64,000 bases of DNA from Agrobacterium larrymoorei (GCF_013322225.1 NZ_JAAMFB010000010.1:124001-188000); one strand, 5' to 3'; shown: positions 8,277-17,401, numbered from the stretch's first letter. Program-made: numbers and translations. The notes: generated by a model not told the origin, from the letters alone.

Positions 8277-9248
8277 ATGATCCGCTCTATTGTACGTGGC
8301 TTCGGAGCGGCGCTCCCGAAGCGGGTTATGACGAACCAGGATATCGAAGGCGTTGTCGACACGTCAGACGAATGGATCGTTCAGCGCACCGGCATCAAGC
8401 AGCGTTACATTGCGGGCGAGGGCGAAACGACCTCTTCGCTGGGCGAGGCGGCTGCGCGCGCGGCATTGGAAAATGCTGGCATCAAGCCGGAAGACATCGA
8501 TCTCATCATCGTCGCCACGTCCACGCCGGACAACACCTTCCCGGCAACGGCGGTCAATATCCAGAACCGTCTCGGCATAACCGGAGGTTTCGCGTTTGAC
8601 GTTCAGGCCGTCTGTTCCGGCTTCGTCTATGCCATGGCAACCGCTGATCTTTATATTCGTGGCGGCATGGCAAAGCGCGTTCTCGTCATCGGCGCGGAAA
8701 CCTTCTCGCGCATTCTCGACTGGACCGACCGCACCACCTGCGTTCTCTTCGGCGATGGCGCAGGCGCGCTGGTGCTGGAAGCGGACGAGGGCGAAGGCAC
8801 GACGTCCGATCGCGGTGTGCTTACGTCCAATCTGCGTTCGGATGGTTCCCACAAGGACAAGCTCTATGTGGATGGTGGCCCATCCACCACCGGCACTGTC
8901 GGTCACCTGCGCATGGAAGGCCGCGAAGTCTTCAAGCATGCAGTGGGCATGATCACCGACGTTATCGAAGCAGCCTTCGAAGCAACCGGCACCACGGCGG
9001 ACGATCTGGACTGGCTGGTTCCGCACCAGGCGAACCGCCGTATCATCGATGGTTCAGCCAAAAAGCTTGGCATCCCTACGGAAAAGGTCGTCATCACGGT
9101 CGATCAGCACGGCAACACGTCTGCTGCATCCATTCCGCTGGCGTTGGCCGTTGCCGCTTCGGACGGACGCATCAAGCCGGGCGATCTCGTCATGCTGGAG
9201 GCCATGGGTGGCGGCTTTACATGGGGCGCGGTTCTGCTGCGTTGGTAA
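8277..9248 (+). CDS. fabH: beta-ketoacyl-ACP synthase III
   Basis: The 323-residue protein is a complete FabH. The catalytic Cys is C113 in the AVCSGF motif, and His and Asn of the triad are in VPHQANRR and GNTSAAS. It condenses acetyl-CoA with malonyl-ACP to start fatty acid synthesis in the cytoplasm. It lies 3 nt after plsX and is followed by ihfA, the standard plsX-fabH-ihfA order of alphaproteobacteria. Confidence 0.98.
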   Translation: MIRSIVRGFGAALPKRVMTNQDIEGVVDTSDEWIVQRTGIKQRYIAGEGETTSSLGEAAARAALENAGIKPEDIDLIIVATSTPDNTFPATAVNIQNRLGITGGFAFDVQAVCSGFVYAMATADLYIRGGMAKRVLVIGAETFSRILDWTDRTTCVLFGDGAGALVLEADEGEGTTSDRGVLTSNLRSDGSHKDKLYVDGGPSTTGTVGHLRMEGREVFKHAVGMITDVIEAAFEATGTTADDLDWLVPHQANRRIIDGSAKKLGIPTEKVVITVDQHGNTSAASIPLALAVAASDGRIKPGDLVMLEAMGGGFTWGAVLLRW

Positions 9249-9321
9249 GCCATGCCTGACGCATCGGTGTAACCCCTTGCCATCATTGCCGGAAATCCCT
9301 AAACGATTACAGAAACTTTGC

Positions 9322-9350
9322 TTGACCGGCTGCATCAAGGACAATAGTCT
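9322..9350 (+). promoter_or_regulatory. candidate sigma-70 promoter for ihfA
   Basis: TTGACC (9322-9327) is followed after 17 nt by TAGTCT (9345-9350), 42 nt before the ihfA start. The -35 is good and the -10 weak, so this is a moderate call based only on pattern. Confidence 0.4.
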
Positions 9351-9392
9351 TGAGCAGCTTCAAGATAACAATAGAGAGCTGTGCGGGGAAAA

Positions 9393-9728
9393 ATGGCCGG
9401 AAAAACAGTGACACGTGCGGATCTAGCCGAGTCTGTGTTTCGCAAGGTGGGTTTATCCCGGACTGAATCCGCTGAATTGGTCGAAACAGTTATCGACGAA
9501 ATCTGCAACGCGATCACGCGTGGCGAGGTCGTGAAGCTCTCCTCTTTCGCTACTTTCCAGATTCGCGAAAAGAACGAGCGTATAGGCCGCAATCCAAAGA
9601 CGGGTGAGGAAGTTCCTATTTCTCCACGTCGTGTCATGACTTTCAAGGCCTCCAACGTCTTGAAGCAGCGCATTCTGAAAGCGCATTCTTCCCGTAAGGC
9701 CAAGCAGAAGACGGCCAAGCCTGGCTGA
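9393..9728 (+). CDS. ihfA: integration host factor subunit alpha
   Basis: The 111-residue protein is an HU/IHF family DNA-bending protein. It has the alpha-subunit beta-arm sequence [12 protein letters not shown] and the N-terminal TRADLAE helix. The C-terminus is extended by a Lys-rich tail ([13 protein letters not shown]), longer than in E. coli IhfA (99 residues) but common in rhizobia. The ATG at 9393 follows GGGGAA; the in-frame GTG at 9381 lacks a ribosome site. It pairs with IhfB, not encoded here, to bend DNA at specific sites. Confidence 0.95.
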   Translation: MAGKTVTRADLAESVFRKVGLSRTESAELVETVIDEICNAITRGEVVKLSSFATFQIREKNERIGRNPKTGEEVPISPRRVMTFKASNVLKQRILKAHSSRKAKQKTAKPG

Positions 9729-9735
9729 CAATTGG

Positions 9736-9762
9736 CGTCAGGGCCTCAGCCCTGCGCGTTTT
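9736..9762 (+). terminator. terminator after ihfA
   Basis: CAGGGC (9739-9744) pairs with GCCCTG (9749-9754) over a CTCA loop; the stem extends with GCG/CGC past one bulged T, and GTTTTC follows. It lies 8 nt after the ihfA stop. Confidence 0.6.
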
Positions 9763-9802
9763 CTGCACGCAGAGCGTATTTTGTTCCTGTGAACACACTT
9801 GA

Positions 9803-9827
9803 ATTTCAACCGGCAAGCCGTTGAAAT
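9803..9827. repeat. imperfect inverted repeat upstream of merR
   Basis: ATTTCAACCGGC (9803-9814) and GCCGTTGAAAT (9817-9827) form an 11-bp stem with one bulged C and a 2-nt centre. No T run follows, so it is more likely an operator or leader structure for the MerR gene (start 9898) than a terminator. Confidence 0.45.
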
Positions 9828-9897
9828 AAAGACGATTCGCATCGTACCTTCTTCATGTGTTCTGGAATCTTGCGTGCAGGCAGGATGGGAGTTGAAC

Positions 9898-10437
9898 TTG
9901 GATAAAAGCCCCGACGCCTTTCGAACGATCAGCGAAGTCGCAGATGATCTCGATCTGCCGCAACATGTGCTTCGTTTCTGGGAAACCCGGTTTCCGCAGA
10001 TAAAGCCTATGAAGCGCGGCGGCGGGCGGCGCTATTATCGTCCTGACGATGTTGATCTTTTGAAGGGCATTCGTCACCTGCTTTACGACCACGGCTATAC
10101 CATCAAGGGCGTGCAAAAGCTGCTCAAGACAAACGGCAACCGTTTCGTCACCGCCATTGCATCTGGCGACATGGCCACTATGGAAGCCATCATGGCTTCC
10201 AGCGGCGAGAAACAGACGCCGGAGCCACGCGTCGCTCATGCAGAGGAAGACGAGGTTGTCGGACGCCCCAAAGCGAAACCCAGCGGACGCTTTTTCGGTT
10301 TCGGGGGCAGCGCTTCGGATGACGCGTCGGAGATATCGCTCGGTAAGTCCAGCATCAACAAGGATGATCGCGCCCTCTTGCAGGAGGCGCTGTTCGATCT
10401 TTTAGAGTGCAAGCGCCTGTTGGATCAGGTTCGTTAA
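9898..10437 (+). CDS. MerR family transcriptional regulator
   Basis: The 179-residue protein has an N-terminal MerR helix-turn-helix and wing (residues 8-75; [33 protein letters not shown]), then a linker rich in charged residues and a short C-terminal helix. There are no metal-binding Cys, so it is not a metal sensor. The start is probably the TTG at 9898, which has GGGAG 6 nt upstream; a further TTG at 9892 is too close to it. The gene follows ihfA as in related genomes. Targets and effector are unknown. Confidence 0.85.
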   Translation: MDKSPDAFRTISEVADDLDLPQHVLRFWETRFPQIKPMKRGGGRRYYRPDDVDLLKGIRHLLYDHGYTIKGVQKLLKTNGNRFVTAIASGDMATMEAIMASSGEKQTPEPRVAHAEEDEVVGRPKAKPSGRFFGFGGSASDDASEISLGKSSINKDDRALLQEALFDLLECKRLLDQVR

Positions 10438-10682
10438 TCAGTCTCTCGTCCTTTCTGTATTTGTCCTATGGATTCGGACAGCCAGTCCCTTGGGATGAGC
10501 GTGTTTTCCTCCCATAGAGACGCGGTTAGACTAGATTCCGTTGAGAATTACAGAAATGGCGAGCGCGGGCACATCCGGCCAAATTGGGGATAACCCCAAA
10601 ATTTCCATCTGCATTTATCTTAAATGCCAACCTTTCGGAAACTCCTTGGGCAGATAATGCCGCGTGAAAAAGGAGACGTTCC

Positions 10683-11396
10683 GTGAGCAAAAGAAAACCG
10701 GCAGGCCGTCGTTCTTCGGCGAAATCCAGTGGCGGAGGACTGTGGTCCTGGCTGATGCTTTTCGGTGTGGCTGTTGGTGGCATTCAGCTTTACGAGCATC
10801 GCGATACGTTGATGCCGACCGTGAACAGGCTCGTCGCATCATCGACAAAGACCGTCCAACCTTCGTCGAAACCTGTGACAAGAGAAACGGCGGCTGAAAG
10901 GCCGAAGTCCGCCACGCAGACGGCGGGCCTGCCTGCGTCTGGCGTTCCCGTGCCGCCACGCTCCATCGGCAACCCTGCCGCCGCCGGGGCTACAAATCAG
11001 GTAGCAAGCGCAGCCTTGCCGACGCAACGCCCACAGGTGGAAAACGTCGCTCTTACCGCAAAGCCCGGTAACTTCGCCTTCTGCGGACGCTCCGGTCTGA
11101 ACAATTGCGTGGCGGACGGAAATACCTTCTGGATGAAGGGCGTGAAAATGAAACTCGCGGGTATCGACGTGCCGCAGACCGATCAAGCCCGCTGCATGGA
11201 AGAGCGTGCGAGAGGTTTTACTGCCAAGGTGCGTCTGCGCGATATGCTGAATTCAGGCGGATTTCAGGTCGCCTCAGCCGGTGGTCCCGGAGAGCAGAAA
11301 ACACTATCCCGCTCCGGCGTATCATTCGCAGACCAGCTCGTTCGTGAAGGTCTCGCTCGCCCCACTGGCTCCGCGAACCGGTCTTGGTGTGGTTGA
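10683..11396 (+). CDS. SNase-like (thermonuclease fold) protein, catalytic residues altered
   Basis: This 237-residue protein has an N-terminal transmembrane anchor (about residues 18-36), a Pro/Ser/Ala-rich linker to about residue 115, and a C-terminal SNase-like domain. The domain shows the order DGNT, MKLAGIDVPQ, QARCMEERARG and LVREGLARP. In active staphylococcal-type nucleases the corresponding positions are usually DGDT, RLxGIDAPE and a later Arg; here Lys, Gln and no clear equivalent appear. It is therefore probably not an efficient nuclease. Four Cys (for example in FCGRSGLNNC) suggest disulphides in the periplasm. The start is GTG at 10683 with a strong AAAGGAG site. Similar proteins are annotated as ExoI-like in rhizobia. 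Confidence 0.75.
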   Translation: MSKRKPAGRRSSAKSSGGGLWSWLMLFGVAVGGIQLYEHRDTLMPTVNRLVASSTKTVQPSSKPVTRETAAERPKSATQTAGLPASGVPVPPRSIGNPAAAGATNQVASAALPTQRPQVENVALTAKPGNFAFCGRSGLNNCVADGNTFWMKGVKMKLAGIDVPQTDQARCMEERARGFTAKVRLRDMLNSGGFQVASAGGPGEQKTLSRSGVSFADQLVREGLARPTGSANRSWCG

Positions 11397-11449
11397 TAGT
11401 CTCTCTAACCCCTACCGGTCAGATTACTCATTTGCTGTCGATGAATTTA

Positions 11450-11535
11450 TGGTGCGGACGGCGGGACTTGAACCCGCAAGACCAAAGGTCGGCAGATTTT
11501 AAGTCTGCTGCGTATACCGATTCCGCCACGTCCGC
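11450..11535 (-). tRNA. tRNA-Leu (UAA anticodon)
   Basis: Read on the minus strand, GCGGACG pairs with CGTCCGC at the acceptor stem, the anticodon loop contains TAA (CTTAAAA), a class II variable arm is present, the T loop reads GGTTCAAGTCC, and CCA is encoded. It reads UUA codons. It lies 75 nt downstream of trkH in the same direction. Confidence 0.95.
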
Positions 11536-11610
11536 TTGCAATTTCATCTACACAGTGCGAGCGGCGTCGGTCAACAAGAAGATTGCTGGAGTTGTCGTTT
11601 GGGCTACTAT

Positions 11611-13071
11611 TCAGCTCTTCCAGAACAACGGCATCAACAGGACCAGAACCGTCAGAATTTCAAGACGGCCAAGCAACATCATGATGGAAAGCAGATAGAG
11701 TGCGGGATCGCTGATCGTCGAGAAATTACCCGCAGGGCCGATGATGGGGCCAACGCCCGGGCCGACATTTGCGAGCGAGGTTGCGACTGCAGAAGTGGCG
11801 GTGAGGAAATCATAGCCCATGGCGCTCATTGCCAGACTACCGCCAATCCAGAGCGCGATAAAGCAGCCGAGGAAGAGAAACACGTTGCGGATCATCTCCA
11901 CGTCAACGACTTGGCTGCCATAACGTACGGAATACACCGCGTCCGGATAGATCAGTTTCTTCAGCCCGGTTTTCACGACGTTATAGACTATGACGAAGCG
12001 ATAGGCCTTGATGCCGCCAGCCGTGGAGCCGGAGCAGCCGCCCATGAAAGTGGCGAAGAAGGCGACAACGACCACGAAGGGTCCCCACAACGTATAATCA
12101 TCGCTCGCAAATCCTCCCGTCGAGAGGATCGAGGTCATGTTGAAGAATGAGTGGCTGAGCGCGATGGGGAGTGGCACCGCGTTCGTAAGATGATGATAAA
12201 TGCCGACCGCAGCTGAAATGATGCAAAGATAGCCGATGAAAATGCGGATCTGGGGGTCGTGGAGAATATCCAGCCGTCCTCGTAGCGCAAGAAGGATCAT
12301 CACAGAAAAAGGCAAGCTTCCCAAAATCAGGAAGAATGTCGCAATCCACAGCAGCGCGACGTTATCGCCAAAGAATGCGAAGGAGGCGTCATGGGTGGAA
12401 AAGCCGCCGGTGGCGACTGCAGACATTGCATGGTTCAAGGCATCGAAATGCGTCATCCCGGCAAAATCGAAGGCGACGGCGCAGGCGATGGTCATGACCA
12501 TATAGATGCCGACGAAAGCGCGGGTAAAGCTTGCCAGCCGCGCGAATGGTCTGTCACTGGCCGTATCTGATGATTCCATGCGGAAGAACGTCATGCCGCC
12601 GACGCGCAGAAGTGGCAGTATGAAGAGGCCGAGCGCCACGATACCTATGCCGCCCAGCCAGCAGAGAAGGGAGCGCCAGATCAAAATGCCTTGAGGTGCG
12701 TTGTCTAATCCTGAAACGACCGTAGCGCCTGTGGTGGTTATGGCGGAGATGGACTCGAACAATGCCTGTGCAAAGCTGAGATCAAGCTCCGAAAGATAGA
12801 GCGGCACGGCTCCGACCAGCGAGAACACTAGCCACAAAAGGTTGACGAGCAGAAAACCGAAGCGCTTGTTGAAGGTCGGCATCGGTCCGCGCGTTGCAAA
12901 GGCGCAGGCAAGCGCGAAGCCGCCGCACATGAAGCCCGATGTCGCAAACACCTGCCAGTCATTGTTGCCGTAATAAAGATCCGTCATGGCGGGAACGAAC
13001 ATCGCCGTTGCCATGTAAAGCCCGAAGATGGACGCGATGTATATGACTGCGCGCAGAAGGTTGGTGTTCAA
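11611..13071 (-). CDS. trkH: TrkH family potassium uptake protein
   Basis: The 486-residue protein is a K+ channel-like transporter subunit with about ten membrane segments. The four pore-loop filter segments are recognisable: TTTGATV near 114, ATGGFS near 221, STGGFA near 319 and ANVGPGVG near 437. TrkH works with a cytoplasmic NAD-binding TrkA subunit, which is not encoded next to it. It diverges from ilvA. Na+-coupled or K+-only activity cannot be decided from sequence. Confidence 0.93.
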   Translation of the reverse strand: MNTNLLRAVIYIASIFGLYMATAMFVPAMTDLYYGNNDWQVFATSGFMCGGFALACAFATRGPMPTFNKRFGFLLVNLLWLVFSLVGAVPLYLSELDLSFAQALFESISAITTTGATVVSGLDNAPQGILIWRSLLCWLGGIGIVALGLFILPLLRVGGMTFFRMESSDTASDRPFARLASFTRAFVGIYMVMTIACAVAFDFAGMTHFDALNHAMSAVATGGFSTHDASFAFFGDNVALLWIATFFLILGSLPFSVMILLALRGRLDILHDPQIRIFIGYLCIISAAVGIYHHLTNAVPLPIALSHSFFNMTSILSTGGFASDDYTLWGPFVVVVAFFATFMGGCSGSTAGGIKAYRFVIVYNVVKTGLKKLIYPDAVYSVRYGSQVVDVEMIRNVFLFLGCFIALWIGGSLAMSAMGYDFLTATSAVATSLANVGPGVGPIIGPAGNFSTISDPALYLLSIMMLLGRLEILTVLVLLMPLFWKS

Positions 13072-13184
13072 AAAATGAAACCCTAATCGAGTGAGGCGTA
13101 CCGAAGTTGCGCAAAGAGTCTTTGTGTCATGCGGTCACCTATGGCATAGCGGGTGCCATCTGGAATTTCAATGGATTGAAAATC

Positions 13185-14435
13185 GTGGACAAACTGCTTG
13201 TAGAAGCCGCACGGCGGGAAGTTAGGGAGATATTTCCCGAAACGCCGTTGCAGTTGAATGAACACTTGAGCCGCCGCTATGGAGCGGAGATTTGGCTCAA
13301 GCGTGAAGATCTCACGCCCGTTCGTTCCTACAAGATTAGAGGCGCGTTCAATTTTCTCCGTAAAGCGGTTTCAAAAGCCGGCAAAAACAAGGTTTTTGTC
13401 TGCGCATCGGCTGGTAATCATGCACAGGGATTCGCTTTTGCCTGCCGTCATTTCGGCGTCCATGGCGTCGTCTTCATGCCCGTTACCACGCCGCAGCAGA
13501 AGATTGAAAAGACCCGTATTTTTGGCGGGGAATTCATCAAGATCAGGCTGGTCGGCGATATTTTCGACCAGTGCTACGCGGCCGCACGCCAGTACGTCGA
13601 GGAGAATGACGGCTATATGGTGCCGCCCTTCGACCATATGGACATCATCGAAGGACAGGCTACGGTTGCGGCGGAAGTCGTGGATCAGCTTCCCGATGGA
13701 GCAAAGCCCGATATCGTCGTTATGCCAGTTGGTGGTGGTGGCTTGTCCGCCGGTTTGACAGGCTTCTTTTCGGGAACGGTGGCGAAAGAAAATTTCGTGT
13801 TCTGCGAACCGGAGGGAGCGCCGAGCCTGAAAAAGAGCCTTGAAGCAGGACAGCCTGTAACCCTGAACAAGGTCGATAATTTCGTGGATGGCGCAGCCGT
13901 TGCACGCATCGGCGATCTCAATTTCGAAGCACTGAAGCAGTTCTCCTCCGAACAGGTTCAGCTCATACCGGAAAACGCGATTTGCGTAACGATGATCGAG
14001 ATGCTGAACCTTGAGGGCGTCGTACTGGAGCCAGCGGGTGCGCTTTCCATCGCAGCGCTGGAGAAGCTTGGCAGGGAAAAGCTGGAGGGCAAGCGCGTGA
14101 TCTGCGTGGTTTCCGGCGGTAATTTCGATTTCGAGCGTCTGCCGGATGTGAAGGAACGCGCGATGCGTTATGCGGGCGTGAAGAAATACTTCATCCTGCG
14201 TCTGCCACAGCGCCCGGGCGCGCTGCGCGACTTCCTGAACCTGCTGGGACCGGACGATGACGTCGCCCGCTTTGAATATCTCAAAAAGTCGGCGCGCAAC
14301 TTCGGTTCTATCCTTATCGGCATAGAAACCACGGAGCGCGAGAACTTTACCGGCCTGTTCGAGCGTTTCGAAGCGGCAGGGCTGGGTTATGAGGACATTA
14401 CCGAGAACGAAATCCTCGCCAACCTCATTATCTGA
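13185..14435 (+). CDS. ilvA: threonine ammonia-lyase (threonine dehydratase)
   Basis: The protein (416 residues from the GTG at 13185) is a PLP enzyme that deaminates threonine to 2-oxobutanoate for isoleucine synthesis. The PLP lysine is K50 in RSYKIRGA, and the glycine-rich phosphate loop reads GGGGLSAG. The C-terminal 90 residues form one ACT-like regulatory domain, so isoleucine feedback is possible; E. coli IlvA has two. The start is uncertain: homology begins near VDKLLVEAARREV, but ribosome sites are weak. An in-frame extension to 13107 is less likely. Confidence 0.93.
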   Translation: MDKLLVEAARREVREIFPETPLQLNEHLSRRYGAEIWLKREDLTPVRSYKIRGAFNFLRKAVSKAGKNKVFVCASAGNHAQGFAFACRHFGVHGVVFMPVTTPQQKIEKTRIFGGEFIKIRLVGDIFDQCYAAARQYVEENDGYMVPPFDHMDIIEGQATVAAEVVDQLPDGAKPDIVVMPVGGGGLSAGLTGFFSGTVAKENFVFCEPEGAPSLKKSLEAGQPVTLNKVDNFVDGAAVARIGDLNFEALKQFSSEQVQLIPENAICVTMIEMLNLEGVVLEPAGALSIAALEKLGREKLEGKRVICVVSGGNFDFERLPDVKERAMRYAGVKKYFILRLPQRPGALRDFLNLLGPDDDVARFEYLKKSARNFGSILIGIETTERENFTGLFERFEAAGLGYEDITENEILANLII

Positions 14436-14499
14436 TAGAGAACGCTGATAAACGGGGCGGCCATGACCGCCCTGCCTCAGACAACAGGAAGGTAAATCA

Positions 14500-14811
14500 A
14501 TGGCTTCGTTTTTCGCGAAACTCTTTTCCGCTTTCGGCTCCGGCCAGTCCGAGCAGACGCCGCAGAAAACCGAAGCCGCGCAGGCGCATCCGTATGGTGA
14601 TTGCCTGATCTATCCGACCCCGATGAAAGAGGGCGGGCAATATCGCCTAGCAGGCCGAATCGAGAAGAAGGCGGGAGACGAAGTGTTGGTGCATGAATTC
14701 GTTCGTGCCGATATGTTCAGCAGTCTTGACGATGCCGTGGAGTGCACCGTCCGTAAGGCGCAGCTCATTATCGACCAGAACGGGCCTTCGTTGTTCACCA
14801 GCCAAAAATAA
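14500..14811 (+). CDS. HlyU family protein
   Basis: The 103-residue protein matches the rhizobial HlyU-type family (PF10115), with the YPTPMKEGGQYRLAGRI core and the FVRADMFSSLDDA segment. Despite the name, it is unrelated to the winged-helix Vibrio HlyU in fold as far as I can tell, and no DNA-binding motif is visible. It is preceded by AGGAAGG and ended by a strong terminator, 64 nt after ilvA. Function is unknown. Confidence 0.85.
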   Translation: MASFFAKLFSAFGSGQSEQTPQKTEAAQAHPYGDCLIYPTPMKEGGQYRLAGRIEKKAGDEVLVHEFVRADMFSSLDDAVECTVRKAQLIIDQNGPSLFTSQK

Positions 14812-14853
14812 AGGCCGCGAAAGATTTTCGCAGCCATTGAGGTAAGTAGGATC

Positions 14854-14879
14854 AAGCGGCGCCGCGACGCCGCTTTTTT
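14854..14879 (+). terminator. terminator after HlyU-family gene
   Basis: AAGCGGCG (14854-14861) pairs with CGCCGCTT (14868-14875) over a 6-nt loop and is followed by six T in total. It lies between convergent genes. Confidence 0.88.
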
Positions 14880-14885
14880 GTTGGC

Positions 14886-15497
14886 TCAGGCGGCGCTGGC
14901 CAGCTCTTCAACCTTGGCATTGGCAGCGGCGATTGCCTTTTCGGCAGCTTCAGGTCCGAATGCCAGGCCTTCAATGCGAATGACTTCCACATCCGTCAGT
15001 CCCAGGAACGCAAGGATGGTCTTAAGGTAGGGAACCGCGTGTTCCAACGCTGCAGCAGGACCCTGCGAGTAGACGCCAGCGGAAGACAAAACGACGTACA
15101 CCTTTTTGCCCGTTACAAGCCCAACCGGACCGTTTTCCGTGTACTTGAACGTCAGGCCAGCGCGGGCAACGTTATCGATCCAGGACTTAAGGCCGGAATA
15201 TATGTTGAAGTTGATGAGGCCGGTACCCAAAACCACAGCGTCTGCTTCCATAAGCTCGGCAACGCGTTTGTCGGAGTAATCGGCAGCAACGGCTTCCTCC
15301 GCATTGCGCTGGTCGGCAGTCTTACGGATCGCCGATGTCGTGACGCTGTCCAGATGGGGAATAGGGTTTGCGCCGAGGTCGAGGTGGGTGACAGAGCCTT
15401 CAGGCTTGGCCAGCTTGGTCGCCAGATCGACGGCGAACTTGTTAGAAAGAGATTCAGCGCCGCGCGGGCTGGAGGTAACGAGAAGAATTTTAGACAT
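14886..15497 (-). CDS. azoR: FMN-dependent NADH-azoreductase
   Basis: The protein (203 residues from the ATG at 15497) is a flavodoxin-like reductase of the AzoR/AcpD family. The FMN phosphate loop is TSSPRGAESLS near residues 8-18, and the conserved GTGLINFNIYSGLKSWIDNVARAG segment covers the flavin and dimer interface (described here by position, near residues 88-112). It reduces azo and quinone substrates in the cytoplasm with NADH. AAGGA precedes the start. The divergent LysR gene 138 nt away is the likely regulator. Confidence 0.93.
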   Translation of the reverse strand: MSKILLVTSSPRGAESLSNKFAVDLATKLAKPEGSVTHLDLGANPIPHLDSVTTSAIRKTADQRNAEEAVAADYSDKRVAELMEADAVVLGTGLINFNIYSGLKSWIDNVARAGLTFKYTENGPVGLVTGKKVYVVLSSAGVYSQGPAAALEHAVPYLKTILAFLGLTDVEVIRIEGLAFGPEAAEKAIAAANAKVEELASAA

Positions 15498-15576
15498 TGA
15501 ATATGGTCCTTCTTGAATAACTTTGTGATCGGGCGGGGCAGGGAAGGCCCAATCGTTGGCGCATATATCGACTAAT

Positions 15577-15593
15577 GTTCTCATCAAGAAAAC
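15577..15593. promoter_or_regulatory. possible LysR-type binding site
   Basis: GTTCTC (15577-15582) and GAAAAC (15588-15593) form a near-palindrome with a 5-nt centre, one mismatch, in the azoR-lysR gap. It fits the loose T-N11-A LysR rule, which also occurs often by chance. Confidence 0.3.
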
Positions 15594-15635
15594 CGTGATA
15601 ATGTGGAAGCTAACTATCGAATAATTGGATGGACC

Positions 15636-16592
15636 ATGGACGCCAACCCCACACTGGACCAGTTGCAGGTTTTCCTGACCGTTGCCGAAACCGGCAGCTT
15701 TTCCGCTGCCTCGCGCTCGCTCAACCGTGCGCAATCCGTGGTCAGCTACACCATTGCCAATCTTGAGGCGCAGCTGGAAGTCACCCTGTTCGAGCGCGCT
15801 GGCCGCCACTCGAAGCTGACCGATGAAGGCCGCGCCATGGTGGAGGATGCCCGCCGCATCGTTGCCGGTTTGCAGGAAATGCGTGCCCGCGCCAAAGGCC
15901 TGAAACAGGGGCTGGAAGCTGAAGTGTCTCTAGTTCTCAGCACGATTGTCCCGGCAGAGGTCGTCGTTGCTGTGCTGCGGGAGTTCCGCGATGCTTTTCC
16001 AACCGTCTCGCTCAACCTCAATGTGGGCGAACTTGGCATGGTGACGGAGATGGTGATGAGCCGCAAGGCGGCCATCGGTATTGGCGGAGCCATGTTCCAT
16101 CAGGATGATGGGCTGATCGTGGAGAAGATTGGCCACTCCTTCATGGTGCCGGTTGCCGCGGCAGACCACCCGCTAGCCCTTCTGGATCGCCCGCTGACGC
16201 TCGCAGATGTGAGGGAAGAGGTGCAGCTTGTGGTGATGGATATGTCCGGGCTGACAAAAGGGCGAGATTTCAATGTGCTTTCTTACAGGAAATGGCGCGT
16301 CAGCGATATCGCTACGAAGTACCAGCTTATCAAAGGCGGCCTTGGCTGGGGCGGCCTTCCGGCATCGCTGGTGAGAAACGATGTCATCAATGGCAGTCTG
16401 AAAGTGCTGGAACTGGACGCTTACGAGATCGGAGAATACCCGCTCTACTCCCTGCGCAAAACCGACACCCCGGCTGGTCCAGCGACGAAATGGCTGATCA
16501 ACAGTTTCCACGAGCGGCTATCAAGATGCCCGGAAAACAAGACGCTTGTTTCGAGCGGGGTTCGTGTCCGGTTGAAAGATGCGGCGGAATAG
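15636..16592 (+). CDS. LysR family transcriptional regulator
   Basis: The 318-residue protein has a LysR N-terminal winged helix-turn-helix (residues 6-65; LDQLQVFLTVAETGSFSAAS then RAQSVVSYTIANLE) and a C-terminal periplasmic-binding-like effector domain. The ATG at 15636 starts the conserved region; the longer in-frame start at 15603 has no homology support. It diverges from azoR and probably controls it, in line with the usual LysR arrangement. The effector may be a quinone or azo compound, but that is only an inference from the neighbour. Confidence 0.92.
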   Translation: MDANPTLDQLQVFLTVAETGSFSAASRSLNRAQSVVSYTIANLEAQLEVTLFERAGRHSKLTDEGRAMVEDARRIVAGLQEMRARAKGLKQGLEAEVSLVLSTIVPAEVVVAVLREFRDAFPTVSLNLNVGELGMVTEMVMSRKAAIGIGGAMFHQDDGLIVEKIGHSFMVPVAAADHPLALLDRPLTLADVREEVQLVVMDMSGLTKGRDFNVLSYRKWRVSDIATKYQLIKGGLGWGGLPASLVRNDVINGSLKVLELDAYEIGEYPLYSLRKTDTPAGPATKWLINSFHERLSRCPENKTLVSSGVRVRLKDAAE

Positions 16593-16695
16593 AGGACAGG
16601 CTGAGGCCTCACTGGCGTCAGTTTTTTTCTTCGCGGCCAACTGGAGAATGTCTTTATTGCAAAACCGCCGCACTCTTTTGCGGAACATTCTTTAA

Positions 16696-16729
16696 CAAAA
16701 AAAGCCCCCGCGACCATGCGCAGGGGCTT
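16696..16729 (-). terminator. terminator after PRC-barrel gene
   Basis: AAGCCCC (16702-16708) pairs with GGGGCTT (16723-16729); on the minus strand the stem is followed by a T run (A-rich 16697-16703). It ends the PRC-barrel gene and could serve the convergent lysR gene. Confidence 0.8.
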
Positions 16730-16751
16730 CGATAGACCAATTCTGAACCGA

Positions 16752-17222
16752 TCAGTCGTCCAGCTTGTCGTAGTCAAGCTTTGGCGCGTTCTGGAGAGCG
16801 TCCTTGGTGGTGTCGACGTAGGCCTTCCATGTGCCGTTATCGTTCTGGACGGCAACGGATGCTGGGTCGAGAACCACATAGCTCTCATCGATTCCGAGGA
16901 AGCCACCGACGCTGGCGACGAGACCAATCACTGTCTTGCCATCGCCGATCACCACATCTTCAATCTCACCGATCTCTTCGTTCTGGGCATTGTAAATGTC
17001 CATGCCATCGAGCTGCGAAGCGGTGAGGTCGGTTTTCTGCACGTTGACGAACTTCAGCGGGCCGCTCGCTTTGTTGCCCATGGTGATGCCCGGGCCCGAG
17101 AGCGTCGCATCCGCACCAGCCGCAGGCGCATCGGCAGGAGCCGGGGCAGCGGCCGTCTGTGCGAAGGCAACAGAAGAGGTGAGGGCTGCGGCGGCAGCCA
17201 GTGCGAAAACCTTGTTTTTCAT
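16752..17222 (-). CDS. exported PRC-barrel domain protein
   Basis: The 156-residue protein begins with a signal peptide (about residues 1-21, ending AFAQ), then an Ala/Pro-rich stretch, then a PRC-barrel domain from about residue 60 (DIYNAQNEEIGEIEDVVIGD followed by the GLVASVGGFLGI strand). PRC barrels are small beta domains found in RimM and photosynthetic reaction centre H subunits; exported versions are common in rhizobia and often stress-linked, but the role here is unknown. The ATG at 17222 follows GGGAAGAA. A 13-bp palindrome lies in the leader at 17247-17259. Confidence 0.88.
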   Translation of the reverse strand: MKNKVFALAAAAALTSSVAFAQTAAAPAPADAPAAGADATLSGPGITMGNKASGPLKFVNVQKTDLTASQLDGMDIYNAQNEEIGEIEDVVIGDGKTVIGLVASVGGFLGIDESYVVLDPASVAVQNDNGTWKAYVDTTKDALQNAPKLDYDKLDD

Positions 17223-17246
17223 GATGTTTCTTCCCTTGTGTATGCT

Positions 17247-17259
17247 GAACATGATGTTC
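17247..17259. repeat. 13-bp palindrome in the leader of the PRC-barrel gene
   Basis: GAACAT-G-ATGTTC is a perfect odd-length palindrome 25 nt upstream of the start codon. It could be a repressor site, but no cognate regulator is nearby. Confidence 0.35.
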
Positions 17260-17401
17260 GGGGGAAGAACACGTGGGGCTGGATTTGGTTCCTGCTCCCA
17301 CGCCAACAAATCCGGCGTCCTGCCAGGATGTGATTATCTGCGATCCCTCAGACGCGCCGGTCTACTTGGTGCTGCATTAAATCTTTCTTACTGGAAATGC
17401 C

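Noticed and set aside
10581-10600. TTGGGG-ATAA-CCCCAA hairpin as a terminator after merR
   Set aside because: The stem is only 6 bp, it lies 145 nt after the stop and no T run follows, so it is not listed as a terminator.
13083-13265. 60-codon minus-strand frame between trkH and ilvA
   Set aside because: It overlaps the ilvA start region on the other strand and has no homology or ribosome site.
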